Source: Pseudomonas agarici (GTDB taxonomy: Bacteria > Pseudomonadota > Gammaproteobacteria > Pseudomonadales > Pseudomonadaceae). From it: 64,000 bases of DNA. The stretch lies in contig NZ_FOAR01000001.1 of the NCBI RefSeq assembly GCF_900109755.1, forward strand, positions 248,001 through 312,000. The letters run 5' to 3'. Positions within the stretch are counted from its first letter, which is position 1. The number at the start of each line of letters is the position of its first letter. Below the pieces are notes generated by a model. The model did not search any database. It worked only from the letters and a program-made list of their open reading frames with translations, and was not told the DNA's origin. Made by a program: the position numbers and the translations under genes. Positions 63,659 through 64,000 of this stretch are shown here, one piece after another.

Positions 63659-64000
63659 CTATAATGCCAACGGCGCCCGCTGACACAGGGCGTTCAGCGC
63701 CGCCGCCCACTGTGGTTCATCGTTCAGGCACGGAACCAGCACCAACGCCTCGCCCCCCGCCGCGATAAATTGCTCGCGCCCGCGATCGCCGATCTCCTCC
63801 AGCGTCTCGATGCAATCGGCGACAAACGCCGGGCACATCACCAGCAGCTTCTTCACGCCGGCCTGGGCCAATTCATCCAATCGCGCTTCAGTATAGGGTT
63901 CGATCCACTTCGCCCGGCCCAGCCGGGACTGGAACGACACCGACCACTGCCCGTCCGCCAAGCCCATGCGCTCGGCAAACGCTGCCGCCGTGCGTAGGCA
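63659..64000 (-). CDS. hemH: Ferrochelatase, C-terminal part (5' end outside the window)
   Basis: The visible 113 residues are the end of ferrochelatase, which inserts iron into protoporphyrin [19 protein letters not shown] and [20 protein letters not shown] are family signatures (the second includes the catalytic-domain end). The gene continues leftward on the minus strand, beyond base 64000. Confidence 0.94.
   Translation of the reverse strand, partial: CLRTAAAFAERMGLADGQWSVSFQSRLGRAKWIEPYTEARLDELAQAGVKKLLVMCPAFVADCIETLEEIGDRGREQFIAAGGEALVLVPCLNDEPQWAAALNALCQRAPLAL

Overview
The window is a gene-dense, high-GC stretch of a Pseudomonas chromosome, most likely from the P. fluorescens complex. 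The reasons are pseudomonad gene orders (mlaFEDCB-ibaG-murA-hisG-hisD-hisC-algW; kdsD-kdsC-lptCAB-rpoN-hpf-ptsN-rapZ-ptsO; mreBCD-maf-rng-yhdP with nit-tldD-yjgA-pmbA), a fused cysNC, and short-LOV and folM/folE/folX genes of the P. putida/P. fluorescens type. Taxonomy is inferred from gene content and remembered synteny; no database search was possible. I see no tRNA, rRNA, CRISPR array, insertion sequence or prophage.

Layout: 1-5.0 kb holds a blue-light LOV protein (5' end cut by the window), an unknown gene, a MerR-type LitR-like regulator and the tetrahydromonapterin genes folM-folE-folX, then a DUF1244 gene and a HopJ-like gene. 5.1-13 kb holds trxB, cysZ, a GT4 glycosyltransferase, a glutathione peroxidase, slyD, a DUF3565 gene, pta and an acyltransferase. 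13-18 kb holds sulfate activation (cysD, cysNC), a Nif3-like protein and the periplasmic protease algW. 18-26 kb, all on the minus strand, holds histidine biosynthesis, murA, ibaG and the Mla phospholipid-transport operon. 26.5-33.6 kb, all plus, makes Kdo, exports LPS (lptCAB), and carries rpoN with the nitrogen-PTS genes. 33.7-35.2 kb is an iron-regulated fagA-orfX-sodA unit behind two Fur boxes, with a 37-residue membrane protein beyond it. 35.4-54.3 kb holds pmbA, yjgA, tldD, nit, yhdP, rng, maf and mreDCB, interrupted by one 5.2-kb toxin-like gene. 54.5-64 kb holds gatCAB, an RlpA-like lipoprotein, a CaCA exchanger, an AEC transporter, a cupin, hpt, upp, uraA and the 3' part of hemH.

Most of the window is core housekeeping in conserved operons: envelope building (MurA, Mla, Kds/Lpt, YhdP, MreBCD, AlgW), sulfur assimilation (CysZ, CysD, CysNC), translation fidelity (GatCAB) and base salvage (Hpt, Upp, UraA).

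Three places stand out. (1) A light-sensing module: short LOV plus a LitR that has lost the B12-binding residues, beside pterin genes of the kind reported to be light-induced in P. putida. (2) A 1719-residue dermonecrotic-toxin-like protein with a repeated module and a C-terminal HEFSH zinc-protease motif. It sits between nit and yhdP, which are normally adjacent, and its base composition is visibly lower in GC. (3) A Fur-controlled Mn-superoxide dismutase operon that lacks the fumC found at this position in P. aeruginosa.
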